Assembly (NCBI RefSeq): GCF_002288925.2
Contig: NW_022098001.1
Coordinates: forward strand, 9,962,094-10,026,093
DNA from: Delphinapterus leucas
Lineage: Eukaryota > Chordata > Mammalia > Artiodactyla > Monodontidae
DNA length: 64,000 nucleotides
Direction of reading: 5' to 3'
Every line of letters starts with the position of its first letter. Position 1 is the stretch's first letter. A program made the position numbers and the translations under genes. This document shows, in pieces, positions 49,950 to 63,344 of the stretch. Below the pieces are notes generated by a model that worked only from the letters and a program-made list of their open reading frames with translations, made no database searches and was not told the origin of the DNA.

Positions 49950-50317
49950 GGACTTCCCTCGTGGCACAGTGGTTAAGAATCCGCCTGCCAACGCAGGGGA
50001 CATAGGTTCGATCTCTGGTCCGGGAAGATACCACATGCTGCAGAGCAACTAAGCCTGTGTGCCACAACTACTGAGCCTGCGCTCTAGAGCCCGCGAGCCA
50101 CAACTACTGAGCCCACATGCCACAACTACTGAAGCCCACGTGCCTAGAGCCCGTGCTCCACAACAAGAGAAGCCACCACAATGAGAAGTCCACACACTGC
50201 AACAAAGAGTAGCCCCCGCTCACCACAAGTAGAGAAAGCCCGCACACAGCAATGAAGACCCAACACAGCCAAAACTAACAAAATAAATAAATTTATTTAA
50301 AAAAAAAAAAAAAAACC
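49950..50317 (+). mobile_element. CHR-family SINE (long form)
   Basis: ggacttccctcgtggcacag head, full long body, and an A tail of 17 or more. A 10-bp target duplication, cttgaaactt, at 49940-49949 and 50318-50327. Confidence 0.94.
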
Positions 50318-50639
50318 CTTGAAACTTTAGTGATAATTATAGTTAGAAAATTTCTGCAGAATGAAATGTTCTCTGCATGAATGTATTTTACTCCTCAGGA
50401 AACAGTTTCAAATAAAAAATAAAAGTGAAGAAACATTGCAGGTTGTATTTTCATTCACTTTTTCTTTCTTTTATTCATGCATTCTTTAACATCCACCATT
50501 AACTGAGCTGGAAGTCAGGAAAACAGACAAAAGACATAGTCCTAGCATTTAAGAAACTTGAAACAAGAGGATTTTAAAATACTAATAGCCTTACATAATT
50601 TTCACTAGAGCATAATAAAGTCTATAATGTCAGACACTG

Positions 50640-50730
50640 TGCTTATTTTGTTCATGCTACAGTCTCAGTACATAGTACAGTGCCTAGCATATACTAGGTA
50701 TTAAATAATTGTTAAATAAGTGAACACAAT
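50640..50730 (+). mobile_element. L2 3' end
   Basis: cagtgcctagcatatactag followed by gtattaaataattgttaaat is the L2 3' terminus in sense. Confidence 0.6.
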
Positions 50731-50849
50731 TATTTTTATTAGCACCAGATATTGATGTTAATTAAAATAATTGTTTAATACATGTTGTTCATCATTTCAT
50801 TTCACAGAGACATCTAGTAATTAATAAAATTGACTTGTCACCCAGATTG

Positions 50850-50935
50850 GTTCATCTCCAGCTGTGGAACCTTTGACAAGTTACTTAGTCTTTCCATGAC
50901 TTCAGAATCTTCATCTGTAAAGGGGGGAACTCAGC
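50850..50935 (+). mobile_element. MIR relic
   Basis: tgacaagttacttagtcttt, then catgacttcagaatcttcat and ctgtaaagggg match the MIR core in sense. Confidence 0.6.
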
Positions 50936-52785
50936 TTTGATATAAAGATGTAACATATTAACTGCCACCTAAATGTTCACTAAATAAACAAAGTCAATGA
51001 ACATACACTAAATATCTACTATACACTAGATCCATATATTAGTTCTCATGGATTTATAAAAGATGTTCACAATACTTTTATTTTAAAATGCTGTTGCTTA
51101 TGGTTTAGCTATCTATGCATACAGAGGCCAACAAAATAAGTAGTATTATATTTGCACTATGAAACATAAATAAGCTACAGCCCAAATTGTTTTCTTATTC
51201 TATAAATTCTCAATACATTATGAAAATATTTGGGATATCTTCCCATTTCGTAGAAATCTAAATATACACAATTTAGGGCATTAGTTAAAAACCTCAAAAG
51301 TGCACCTTGTCTTCTTTTCCACAGTGAGTGTTACAAATCTCCACACTTTTCCCATAGATACTTGTCAAGGGAAGACATGAAAAAAATCCTAGATTTGTAT
51401 TCCAGACTTCCTCTTCCTAACAAACCACCATGCAACTGCTGTCACTTTCTCAATGCCTATAAATAAAAATATAGCCCTGTTTGCAAATTTTAAGTATTAA
51501 ATGTAAATAATTACTTTCATAATTAATGTGATTGACAACTGATATGTCTAGCCTAAAACGTCTTATCTCATCCTGGAGATAAGCCAGGAAGTTCACTGGA
51601 CTTGAGAACATTAAGTGTATCGTGCAATATGATTACTGCATCACTGGTCATACGCTATATATAACTCTCTGGGAGAAAAAATTCAATTGTTGTAGCTTAA
51701 CTGGCTTATGGTGCTTGAGAAACTTTGACACTCTCACCAAAATCTCACAGAACGTGGAAAGTCATTTCCTAAAAGGAATAAAAGATTATTAGCAAAAAAA
51801 AGGAGATCAGGATGCTTTGTATGGAAAATAAAGTGTCCATTTTACACTATACTGTCCACAGTCAGAAGACTTCAGAAACTACAAAAAACACCCAGGAAAT
51901 GCCATAGGACAGCAACACGATCTTCAATGTAAAAGACAAAAAGACCTGAGTTTGGCAAAAACCAGGGTAATGTTCTCCTTCATTAGTGAATTCTAGGCCA
52001 GAGTGCTTCTATTTTGTCAACCGCTTGCCACTGCCAATTATGTGGTTCTGGAATAAAAAATGTAATAGATAGGAACTTTGCTGATGAGCAGATGGAGGAA
52101 AATTGCAAAAAAAATGAGCTTATGCTAATCTATGGTGAAAAGGCCCCCCCCAAACCAAATTCATATTAAAAAATTGTTCAACACTACATTTAGCACTATA
52201 AAACAATCCAATTACAGTTAAGTATGCAAGTTCTTTTTCCCATTGAAAAACAAATAGGTTATCACAAATATTGTTGATGTCTTAATGCAATGTACGTCTT
52301 TCTAAAATAAGTAAAAAGTTCATATGCTTAGCAAATATCAACTTTGGCTCCAAAATCAACTTTCCAGAAACTCTGATTCCAAACACATTTACTTGCTCAA
52401 ACTTCCATTAAAAGAATAATCCTTCGATGGCTTTAAGTTATGATGTTTTGTTTAATCTGATGACAACTTCAGGGTTTTCTTTTTTATATTTTGGCTCATA
52501 AAATGTCTTGGACAATGGACACAACTTTTTAAAAAACTCAGTTTTAGGGCCCAGATTTTGATCATTGAATCAGAATCTAGTTTTATTTTTGAACTTTTTC
52601 AGAATATATTAACATTTGGAAATGTCTAAATATATAGTATGTATAATACAGGCCTGGGACTAGGAGTGAGGCAAGCAAGGTGCCTTGATCATTTTCAAAA
52701 TAATCTATACAAATATACATCATTTAGTACTCCCATAATTAAATGTTAATTTATACACAATAAGCTTAGTCAACTGAGGAACATC

Positions 52786-52860
52786 AGACTAAACTGTACA
52801 CTTAAAAAAATGGTTAAGGTAAATGTTACATGTGTATTTAGCCAAAATAAAAAATAAAAA
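52786..52860 (+). mobile_element. L1 3' tail fragment
   Basis: Short match to the terminal L1 3' UTR (aactgtacacttaaaaaaat ggttaa-like) ending in an A-rich tail. Confidence 0.55.
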
Positions 52861-53249
52861 GAGGAACATCTGTATCTTTACTTATAACTAATCCATAATG
52901 ACATATAAGATTAAGTTCATTGTTCGTGATAAAGCTAATGAAGGCACTGCAACATTACAAAACAAGCAAAAGAACCAAAAGAATTACATAAGAACGTTAG
53001 AATTGGAAATACCTTAAACATTACTTAATCTAGTCATTTCATATTACAGATAAGCAAAGTTAAGCCCAGAGTTAACATCCAGAATCTGATAGTGCTGAAC
53101 AATGGCTCCTTGAAATTCTATACATCCTTGGCTTCCTTGAACTCTCTGACCTTTCCTTCTACATTTCTGATCATTCCTTTAGGGTTTCCTTCAAAGATAC
53201 TTTCTCTTATACTGACTACTTTAGAAATGGTATCTGCTTGGCCCACTGC

Positions 53250-53560
53250 TCTTTCAACTTAACATACTTTTTTGAATTCTCCTAGTTTTAACCATCTGTA
53301 GATGATTTCCAAAATTATATTTCTTCCTTAAACTCCAGATATGAATATTCAGTCTAAGAGATACCTGGATATCTCACAGCCATTTCAAATACATGTGTAA
53401 ATTCAAACTCCCAATTTGCTGCTAACCTTGAAAAGCTGCTTCTCACTATCATGTAATGGCATCACTATCTACCCAGATCAGAACCTGGAATGCCAGTTAG
53501 ACTCCCTCCTTTCTCTTATTCTCCAAATCCATAAGTCACTAGGTTCTGGTGACTTTACCT
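53250..53560. repeat. Old interspersed repeat, family not assigned
   Basis: taaccatctgtagatgattt, ttaaactccagatatgaata, tgctgctaaccttgaaa and gactccctcctttctcttat resemble a dispersed mammalian repeat I know only by sequence. There is no open frame of note. Confidence 0.45.
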
Positions 53561-56302
53561 TAAGTCTCTCAGGGTTTGCTGTCTAACTTTCCCTATCGTC
53601 TAGTGTTTTGAAACCACCGTTTAATATACTTTATCCATTTTTTGGTTGTTTCAGGCAGCAAGATAAATCTGGGCCCTGTTACTTCATCCTGGGCAGAGGA
53701 GGATGTTCTCCAGAATATCTTATGTTGTGGAATATTCATGTGTTTACTTATTGGCTTACAAATATCATAACGATCTCAAATCGCTTGGAATCTTAAATTG
53801 GAAGATTTTCCTAGAGCCGTCAAAATATCAGGTAACCTAATAATAGCTTTCTTAGTTCCTGTTACAACGACTTCTCAAAACGATATCAAAAAAGGGTAAT
53901 TACACTAAATTAATCAATGTTTTTAATGGAATGGGTAAAGGGAATAAGGTTGTTTTTGATAGTTACTTATATCATCATGAAATAATATTTAGAACCAAAG
54001 TAAATTTCAAACAGCTATATATTCTTTATAGCTATTATATTCTGGAGAATGCTATAAAGACATCTAATTCTATAAATCAATAAATACTAATCTGAGATAG
54101 TATCCAAATTCACCATGAACCTGGCAGAGCATGCCCTAGGTACCCTTTCAGTAAATGACATTTACCTTGACATCTCCATTTTTCTTTTGGATCATAAGAG
54201 TTTTCTAAGGGATCTCTCTAAGAGACACTCCCCACAAAATGCTTCATAGAATGGTTATTTGCCTTTTTCCTGCTAGACCAACAGAACTGTTATATTTCTT
54301 TTGTCTCCTCAACATCTAGCATGATCTATAACAAATATTAAGTGCTGAATGTGAGAATGAATGAAAGAATAATAAATGGAGGGAAAGAGCATTCTATAAT
54401 GTATTACTAGGCAACTAGCTGTTTTAAAAAATAAACAAGTTTATACTAGGGTACTAAAAGGTTAACATGCTTATGATCATTAAGTAAATACTTATATTCC
54501 AACAGAAATTTTTGGGAAATACAATGTTTAACAGAAAGGATATAAGGAATTTCATAAAGTGAAGTAGGACATATTAAAGAGCAACAGGGCCTTTGAGCCA
54601 ATCCTCAAATTATATTCCACCTCTTCATCGACTCCAGAGCTACATTTCTGAGGAAAGTATAAGATAATTAATATTAAAAAGACACATAAAGTCCAAGAGA
54701 TCTGTTACAGTCCCACTACAGTGGAACTTCTATTTCTCTCTCTCTATATATATATATTACATATACATATTTCATACATATGAAGCGAATACTATATAAG
54801 GTTATTTTGGTATCAAAGCACTTTCACTAGAATAGAGGAGGAAAACTGAGCAAGAAAAGAAAGGAGCTGTGTTGCCAGGAAAAGAAAGCTGTAGATGAGA
54901 GTCAAAAGAAAGCAAATTTTGGTAGTAGGATAGACATCTAAATTTAAGAGATATGTCCATGAAAATCTATTATACACTAAATAAGTCTCAGAAAAGACAC
55001 AAAGAAAACATACCTTTCCTACCGCAGTTTTTGGTCCCAGTTTAATGAAATCAAAATACAACTAACTTCTGAATATAACTGGCTTAAAGTGCAGTGCTAA
55101 CGAAAAACATGATATGTAAGGTAAAGTGCTAGAAAGAGATCTAATAATATTTGGATTATTCCTTTCTTCCATGAAATATTATTTGTGTCAAACTATAATC
55201 TAGAATCTCAGATTGAACTATAATCAGATAAGTTCACTGTTATTTATTTATATAATAATTATAGTAGAAATATGTGCTCAAAGTAGTTACTCGTCTTAAC
55301 TTACTAATCACTTTAGCATTTACATTTATTGACTACTAAATACACCATAGATTACTCCCTCTAGAAGATCACAAAATAATACATAACAAGATGATGGGTA
55401 TTACTCATCAGGGAAAAAAAATTTATTTTATTGGTGATTTAAATAGTAGAAACAGAATGTGTTAAAACAGTGAAATTAGAGGACCACATAAAGGTCAGTA
55501 AGGCATTATGTAGAAACACAGGAAATAAGAAAGACTTCTTAAGTTTACTATTTTATGACCACAGACTAGAGTAAACTAAGAATGCAGATTGAGGTTGACC
55601 AAATTGAGAAAAAGAATAAAACTGAGATACAGTTGCCCATGTACCACCCTCATTCCCATCAGTAATATATGTCCCTTGAGATTAAAGATCTTATCATAAG
55701 AGAAGCTACATATAATTAAGTGAATAAATATAAATAGTTACCAGGAGCAAAACCACACATGGTCTAGTTAGCTCTATCATGTGGCATGGGTAAATGCTTG
55801 TACTAGGACTGAGTGATATACAATGAAAGACATCATAAGGAGATAGTCTTTATTATAGATTAAAGAAAGTAACATTGAATATAAATGTTCATCAATATCT
55901 TAAGAGCACTGTCTGTTTTCTGCTTCTACAATCAATCTCAAACAATGTAAAGGCACTAAATGTTTCCTGCATTCATGTTGTCTCACCTTCCTATCTCATG
56001 CCACCAATGCATCAAAGGAACCTCTAGAGGAGGAACACAGGTAAGTCAACACGAGGAGTTATTAGGATAATATTAATAGCAAAGGCCTCATGCTGGCAGA
56101 GATTAGTAAGATATAGCTGATGTCTGTGAAAAAGTCATGTTTCCTGCAAGTTAATAGTTAAAACAACAACAAAAGAATGACAAAAACACTTTCTCTCTCC
56201 CCCCTCTTCTCTTAATTTTATAAAAGCAGCATGCTAAGAGAGGCTGTCAAAGATTGCCAAAACCCAGGTTACTGGCTCTTGTATTAAATAGTATTTCAAA
56301 TA

Positions 56303-56512
56303 CAGATGACCCTTGAACAAAACAAGGATTAGGGTCACTGAACCCTCGCAGCAGAAAATCCAGATATAACTTTACAGTCCACCCTTTGTATTCACTATTC
56401 TGAATTCACGGGTTCAACCAACCACAGACCATGCAGTACTGAAGTGTTGAAAAAAATCCACATATAAGTGGACCTGCACCGTTCAAACCCATGCTGTTCA
56501 AGGATCAACTGT
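56303..56512. mobile_element. TIR DNA transposon (Tigger-like), TA target
   Basis: Terminal inverted repeats are visible: left acagatgacccttgaaca and the complement of right tgttcaaggatcaactgt differ at two positions, and TA flanks both ends. Internal tatattcac-like and tccacatataagtgg match a common mammalian MITE family; the exact name is uncertain. Confidence 0.75.
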
Positions 56513-57527
56513 AATCATATTTACATGACGATATTAGGGAACTGGAGATGTTTTTAGATATATTTCTAAAAAGTGATTTAATAAGGTTTTGTTGTAGTAA
56601 TCAGACTATATTATAGCTATGCATAGGTGTCTGTATCACTTTTCTATACTGCATAGCAAATTACCACAAATGTAGCAGCTAAAAACAGCACATATTTATT
56701 ATCTTGCAGTTCAGGTGGGTGAAGCATCCTGGTTTAATTTTATAGATCATCTACCTTGTTCTTTCTTGTTCATAAGGTGGAAGCAACATTCTTTTGCAAT
56801 TTTCTACAACTTAAACAGAAATGGAAGGCCCCAGTACTTAGATATTACTGTCTGGTACACATAAAATTCTACAAAGATGCCTCTGTTATCAGTCTTTCAT
56901 ATCTTATTTCAAAGAGGAAAAAAATCTATACAAAAACTGAGCAACTGCTGAGTTACCCTTACCTAATTCCTATGAAATGAGATAAGCATTTAATTGTGTA
57001 TTTTCATCAGTTAAAACATGATCTGGAAGAAGTGTAATTCAATAAGATTAAATTATGTGTACTTAAAAGTGAAAATATGTGAGAAGAAAATTTAATAACA
57101 ATAAAATAGATAGTTACAATTATCATTTTCATATTTGGTTTATAATTAGGTAGGAATAATAGATAACTCTTTTATTTTAATTCCAACTAAGTTTTTTATT
57201 TCAGTACTGAGATAAGAATGTTATTGGTATATTGACCATTTAAAATATTTCAAATAATGCTTAAAAGAAACAAAAAATAAAATGAATTATTTAATTAAAA
57301 TAACATGTCAAAATTTGTGTAATTTTATAACTTTATCAGGAAGAGCATATGTTTCATATCATTTTATTAATAATACACAAAGTGCACCAATAGTTTTTAT
57401 TTAAATTATGAAATGAGATGGTATACATGAGTGTCACCAGTGAGAAAATTTTACCAATATTAAAGGTTCTGAAAATTAAAAAGAATCATAAAAATTAAAA
57501 CCATGATATTTCTAACTTTCATTTTAC

Positions 57528-57655
57528 CTGCAGTGTGAGACCCTTTACTGCATTCCATACTACTCCAATAAACTCCTTCATTCTTTCTTCAGGACTTCTA
57601 CAGCCTTCAGCTATATTCAGCATGGCTTTCACAGGAACTGACAATGGTCTGGATT
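57528..57655 (-). CDS. VPS13B: VPS13B internal exon, 128 bp
   Basis: The minus strand reads attcttag/AATCCAGACC at the acceptor and CTGCAG/gtaaaat at the donor. The exon enters in phase 1 and leaves in phase 0. It encodes SRPLSVPVKAMLNIAEG, then CRSPEERMKEFIGVVW, ending in TLQ, which I recognise as VPS13B protein directly upstream of the segment in the next exon. VPS13B is a very large peripheral Golgi protein of the VPS13/ATG2 bridge-like lipid-transfer family; loss of function causes Cohen syndrome in humans. This segment lies in the N-terminal quarter, within the long lipid-channel rod (inference from position). No frameshift or stop interrupts it. Confidence 0.93.
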
Positions 57656-58699
57656 CTAAGAATAAGAATAGCTAGAGTTATTTAACATAAATGTACCTTA
57701 TAGTTTCACATAAATATACAGAAAATACTTCCAATATTATTTCTTTCCTTGTTTAAAATTAAAACTTCTATATGAGATTATAAAATATCATATTAGATCA
57801 TTTTATCTTAAAGAATTACTGATTTTTACAATTATTCAAAACCAAGCAAACCTAATCTGTTAAAACTCAAGAGAGTGTTGATGACTTGTCAGGGATTCGT
57901 GATTGGGAGGTAGGTTTGTGGAGCAATGGTAACGTTCTATTTTTTTAATACATGGATGTGTTTATATTGCGAAAATTTATTAAATGGTAACCTAACAATC
58001 TGTTCATTTCTCAGCATGAAGTTAATACATCAATAAGAATCTCACTTGATGAGAAAGAAAATTCAACCACAAAGCACTTGCTTCGCCCAAAATTGATACA
58101 AAATGTATCTTCCCGTACGTGAATTGTCTTGATGACAAAAGCTTACTCATAGTATCTCTCAATTTGTTTTCTTTTTTTCTTTATTTTTTGATGGTAAGCA
58201 AAAGCAGCATTGAACAAATAAAAGGCAGATATATGCTAAGAAAAATTTTGTTCATCTAAAATAAAGAACTTAGAGAACTTTGACAATTTTTATAATGTAA
58301 ATTTCAGAAATTAAATATTTATAACAATATATTATATCTGGACAGATCCATATATATTTATATATTTTAAGTTAATGCAAACATATAATTTACAGGTGCT
58401 ATTTTAAATACCATAAAATAAATAAATCAGATCTTGCTTTTCAAGACTTTTACTAAGTTAGGTTTGATGATCATAGGACGGTCTCCGAAGTAACTGCTAC
58501 CATATCACCACTATGAGAATGACAATTGCTGTATCTAGGCATACTTTCCCTCTCCTCTCAATTTGGGTCACATATCTGCAGATTTACAATATCTTAACGG
58601 CATGGAGCATAAACCTTTTATTCTCATAATCCCACAGTCTACCACATTATACATATTAGAAATTCAAAAATTGTTTGTTTAAAAGAAACAAAAACAGTT

Positions 58700-58950
58700 T
58701 GAGAGAGACCCATGGAGCTGGAAGCAGAGCATTCTAGGCAGATGGAACAACAATGTGAAGGCCCAGGATGGGAGTGTACTTAGGATTTTCAAGCAACAGT
58801 ATAAAAGCAAGGAAGGCTAGAACAGAGTAAGAGAGAAGTGGGAGACAAGGTCAGAGCTATCAACAGAGACCAAATCATACAGGGCTTACATAGGCCATGG
58901 TAAGGAGGCTGGGTTTTACTTCGAGGGAGCCAGGATATGAAACTGGATTC
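58700..58950 (-). mobile_element. L2 relic
   Basis: L2-type order: gcagagcattctaggcagat, gtgaaggcccaggatgggag, gggagacaaggtcagagcta and ataggccatggtaaggaggc. Confidence 0.55.
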
Positions 58951-58956
58951 TAAAAA

Positions 58957-58988
58957 TTAATGGACATTAATTTTTTAATGTCCATTAA
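58957..58988. repeat. Perfect 14-bp hairpin with a third direct copy nearby
   Basis: ttaatggacattaa (58957-58970), loop tttt, then ttaatgtccattaa (58975-58988). A further direct copy of attaatggacatta lies at about 59003-59016. Confidence 0.9.
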
Positions 58989-59384
58989 AATGGATTCATG
59001 AAATTAATGGACATTATTTTGAGAGAACTTCTCTAGCTACTGTGCAGAAAACTGTCTACATAGATCAAGTATCAAAACAGGAAGACAAGTTGTGAGAGAT
59101 GGTAGTAGCAATGGAGGTTGGAAGAATCAGTGTTCCTGTATCCATTTCCAAGATACAGCCAACACAATTTACTGATGGACTAGAAGTTCAGTAAGAGAGA
59201 AAAGCAAAACAAGGATGCCTCCAAGGTTTTACATCTGATCAAATGGAAGAATGGAGCTGTACGGGGAGGAGAATCAAGAGGAAAAGAAATTTAGTTTTAG
59301 AACCGTCAGGTTGAGATTTTCATTACATGTTCAGATGAAGATATCCAAGTAGCATATGGATAAACAACAACAAAAAATGGAAAA

Positions 59385-60235
59385 GAATATAAACAGATAA
59401 TTCATAGAAAAATATAACTTGGCCAATAAACTTATTAAGAGATGCTCAACTTTGCTAACAATGAAATAAAAATTAAGGCAACAATCAGATATCCTTTTCA
59501 ACTGTCATTTGGCAAACATTTTAAAGAGTTAATTCGTATTTTTAAAAATCCAACATTATCTAAGCTCCTTGTTAGAATGTTTCGTATACAGGGAATATAA
59601 ATAAGTATAGTCCACAGAGTGGAATTACAAGACAGGACATTTTGTATTTATCAAAATTTAAACATGCAAGTTTTTTCTAAAAAATAATCTTCATTTCTAA
59701 GACCCTATGCTACAGAAATACTGAAACATATGAGACATGTATACCAACAATTTATAAAAATGTTTAGTATCAGCAGTATTATTTGAAATAGCAAAACAGA
59801 GGGAGGGAGGGAGGGGTAAGGGGAGAAAGAAAGTGCTAAGCAACTTATCTGTCCATCAAAAAAGAAATGGTTAAATTAACTTTGGAATACCTGTCATAAG
59901 GATGGTAATTCAATCATTTAAAAATGAGGAACAGTTAAACATATGACAGAAATCATATTTTTGATATCTTATGAAGTGAAAAAAATATATATATGTGTAG
60001 TATAATCCAAATATGTTTTTAAAACAGTATGTGAGTTTGAGCATGTATTTGTCTATCTCATATACAGAAAGAGTCATAGAAGGGTAAAATACAAACCCGT
60101 GACAGAGGTTACCTCTGAGGACAGTAAAATGGAATTGATGAGGGGTAAGGGGGAGGAAGTGTTTAACTTTTTACTGTATATTTCAGAATTAATGTTTTAC
60201 AACAATGAATTAGCTATTATAATTTTTTAAATAAA
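59385..60235 (+). mobile_element. Old L1 3' segment
   Basis: Sense landmarks are ttggccaataaacttattaa, agatgctcaactttgctaac, ttatctgtccatcaaaaaag and a terminal ttttttaaataaaa. It contains a (GGGA)n run near 59800-59815. Heavily diverged. Confidence 0.65.
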
Positions 60236-60379
60236 ACACACCTTAATTTACTTTCCATTTACTTGGACTTCATTGTTATTCTTTTATATTTTAGCAGTTA
60301 TGAGAAGAAAATGGCTACATAAACTCATTACAGAACTCTGCCAATTTAAATAACTAACTTAAATGTAGACCAACCACAT

Positions 60380-60990
60380 AAAAGCCTTCAGACAACTGTT
60401 TAGAGAAGCTTTATTCATAATCGCCAAAACTTGGAAGTAACCAAGATGTCCTTCAGTAGGTGAACTGCTAGAAAAAATGCGGTATACCTAGAAAATGGAG
60501 TATTACACATCACTTAATAGAAATGAGCCATAAAAACACATGGAGGAAAGTTAAATGCATATTACTAAGTGAAAGAAGCCCATCTGAAAAGGCTGCATAC
60601 TGTATGATTCCAAATATATGACATTCTGGAAAAGGCAGAACTATGGAGACAATAGTTAGGAAGGAGAGAGGAGAAACAGGCAGAGCACAGAGAATTTTTA
60701 GGGCAGTGAAACGACTCTGTATGTCACTATAACGGAGGGTACATGTTATTATACATTTGTCCAAACTGAAGGAACGTATAACACCATGAGTGAGCCCTAA
60801 TGAAAACTATGGACTTTGGGTGATAATGATGTATCAATATAAATTCATCAATTATAACAATGTACCACCTTGGTGGGAGATTTTGATAATGAGGGTGACT
60901 ATGCATGTGTAGGGGCAGGGGATATGTGAGAAACCTCTGAATCTTCCCCTCAATTTAAATGTGAGTCTAAAACTGCTCTAGAAAATAAAT
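60380..60990 (+). mobile_element. Old L1 3' end
   Basis: Sense L1 3' UTR landmarks include ctgcatactgtatgattcca, tatgacattctggaaaaggc, actatggactttgggtgata and caatgtaccaccttggtg. The antisense open frame across it is fortuitous. Confidence 0.85.
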
Positions 60991-61028
60991 TCTATAAATA
61001 TATATTTTTTTAATGCAGACAAATTTTT

Positions 61029-61336
61029 TTGTTTTTTCTTGGTTGCGTCGGGTCTTCATTGCAGCACGCAGGGTCTTCGTTGAGGCATGAGGGCTTCTCT
61101 CTAGTTGTGTTATCAGGGTTTTCTCTCTCTAGTTGTGGCGCGTGGGGTCCAGAGAGTGTGAGCTCTGTAGTTTTTGGCACGTGGGATCTTCGCTGAGGCA
61201 CACGATCTCAGTAGCTGCGGGGTGCGGGCTTAGTTGCCCGCAGCATGTGGGATCTTAGTTCTCTGACCAGGGATCGAACCCACATCCCCTACATTGGAAG
61301 GCGGATTCTTTACCACTGGACCACCAGGGGAGTCCC
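61029..61336 (-). mobile_element. tRNA-derived SINE (CHR type)
   Basis: Reverse complement with ggttgcgtcgggtcttcatt and ggaccaccaggggagtccc. An imperfect target duplication, agacaaattttt / agaccaaatttta, flanks it. Confidence 0.9.
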
Positions 61337-61757
61337 AAGACCAAATTTTAAAACTCTTTGAAACCATGGATACCAAAGGTTTCCACAAAAGTTGCTTATG
61401 GTCAAATTTTAAAATCTACTGATACAGAATATTAGTGTTGTATAAATAATGTTATCACAGTCTGAAAATAAATCCATCTAATAAATGATAATATTATCAA
61501 GCAGATGGGACACCATTACCTGATTGCTAAGTAATATTTCAAGTCACTATTAACCAAAAAAGCCACACGTTTATTGTAAATGCTGAATTTGCTGATAGAA
61601 TGATTTAAGAAGTTAAAGGAGGTGCTGAAATCTATATGTGGCTTAAAAGTGCTTTCCAAAAAGCCATGAAAAACACAATCAGTTTAAAATTCTCATTAAA
61701 TAGCATGATCTGGCTATTAGAAGTGTAAAGCACACTATTTTGGATATACTAATTTTC

Positions 61758-62136
61758 TTTTTTTTAAATATCATTATTGGAGTATAACTGCTTTACAATG
61801 GTGTGTTAGTTTCTCCTTTATAACAAAGTGAATCAGCTATACATATATATATATATATCCCCATATCTCCTCTCTCTTGCATCTCCCTCCCACCGTCCCT
61901 ATCCCACCCCTCTAGGTGGTCACAAAGCACCGAGCTGATCTCCCTGTGCTATGCGGCTGCTTCCCCCTAGCTATCTACCTTACATTTGGTAGTGTATATA
62001 TGTCCATGCCACTCTCTTACTTCGTCTCAGCTTACCCTTCTCCCTCCCCATGTCCTCAAGCCCATTCTCTGCGTCTGCATCTTTATTCCTGTCCTGCCCC
62101 TAGGTTCGTCAGAACCATTTTTTTTTCTTAGATTCC
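61758..62136 (-). mobile_element. 5'-truncated young L1 (3' UTR only)
   Basis: Reverse complement of the young L1 3' UTR (matches the 42456-42830 family). It is flanked by a perfect 17-bp target-site duplication, tggatatactaattttc, at 61741-61757 and 62137-62153. The expected T-run follows the left copy. Confidence 0.93.
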
Positions 62137-62309
62137 TGGATATACTAATTTTCAATCCATCATATTATCTAAAAGACAATGGGAAGCCAAGCTTTGTTTT
62201 TAAAAAAGAGAAAAATTTCTTTTCTGTAATCATGTATATTTTACAGGTAGCACATGTATACTCTATAAAACTGCCAATCTTGAGCCATACTTTATTTAAC
62301 CGAAACTTC

Positions 62310-62568
62310 TGTAACATCTACTACATGCCAGGGACTGCTATAAGCGCTTTACAAATATTCACCAATTTAAACCTCATAACAACTCCATGAGGAAGACACT
62401 ATTATTTACTCTTATTATCACCATTTTCAGATAAGGAAACTGATCACAGAGAGGTTAAGTAACCTATCCTAAGTCACCCAGCTGATAAGCGGCAAAGCTG
62501 GGTGAATAAGAAACTAGGCAGTCTAACTCCAAAGTCCAGGCTTTTTAACTACTATGCTATGATGCCTC
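62310..62568 (-). mobile_element. Nearly full-length MIR
   Basis: Reverse complement of the MIR consensus across its length: ctactacatgccagggactg, ataagcgctttaca, cataacaactccatgaggaa, cagataaggaaactgatcac, agagaggttaagtaacctat and tttttaactactatgctatg. Confidence 0.85.
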
Positions 62569-63344
62569 TTCTGTTTTTTCATACCTTGTGCAGTGGCTTC
62601 CATTTCTACCAAATACATGATAAATGTATATTTCTACTAAGGATCTTGGTACTGCAAATAGTTCAGAAAATATATTTGTTCATTCTCACTGGAGCTATAT
62701 AAACCCTACATTTAAGGTTGTAGTCTGATATCCATTACACTTCTTGTTTTCAACAATAAATAAGGTAATCTTGAGACCCAGACTTTACTGGTTAAAATAA
62801 TCACCTCTTAGGCATGTATCATTCAACTTGGTACAATATTATTCCTTCATTTTTATGCCATGCAGAAAGTACCACACTTAAAGTCAACTTATGGTTTCAG
62901 CTGTGCCAGTTGCCATATGGCTTTGGGAAAGCAATTTAATCTAAGTGTCAGAAGTTAATAATAATTATACCCAATGTCAAGAATACTGTTCACGTTAAAT
63001 GTTGTAATGTATATTAAAAAGTTCATTAAAGTACTTCAAATACAGAGAATAATGATTAAACATTAATTGATTATAAGATATAGAAAAGAACTTGAAGCTT
63101 ACCAGATCTGAAACAAAATGACTCCTTTTCTATCACAATCAACCTGTTGTTTTAGTTCTATCTTAAATGCCATTTCCTGAGAAATGGTCACTGAATTCCC
63201 CAAATTAGATTTGGCCCTTCCTCTATAATCTCATAATTTCCCAAAGTACTTAGCACAGAGCTAAGAACACTGAAAGAACTCAAAGTTATACTTACTGATT
63301 ATCTGACTAAAGATAAAAATTTACCTCAGTATCTCAGGTTGTAC

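Larger units (their letters stand above)
46908..57527 (-). other. VPS13B: VPS13B intron, about 10.6 kb
   Basis: The intron holds two SINEs (48428-48657 and 49950-50317), an L2 3' end (50640-50730), a MIR piece (50850-50935), an L1 tail (52786-52860), an unassigned dispersed repeat (53250-53560) and a TIR transposon (56303-56512). I see nothing classifiable in 46910-48420, 48670-49930, 50940-52780, 53570-56300 and 56520-57520, apart from a short (TA)n run near 54748-54757. Confidence 0.85.
57656..63344 (-). other. VPS13B: VPS13B intron, about 5.7 kb
   Basis: The extent assumes the 63345-63491 exon is real. It contains an L2 piece (58700-58950) with a perfect hairpin (58957-58988), two old L1 3' segments (59385-60235, 60380-60990), a SINE (61029-61336), a minus-strand L1 3' end with a 17-bp target duplication (61758-62136) and a nearly complete MIR (62310-62568). 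Bases 57660-58690 and 62580-63340 hold nothing I can classify. Confidence 0.75.

Noticed and set aside
812..57527. Possible intronic host of miR-599/miR-875, which lie in human VPS13B
   Set aside because: I looked for their mature sequences by eye and did not see them; they belong to a more downstream intron of the gene.
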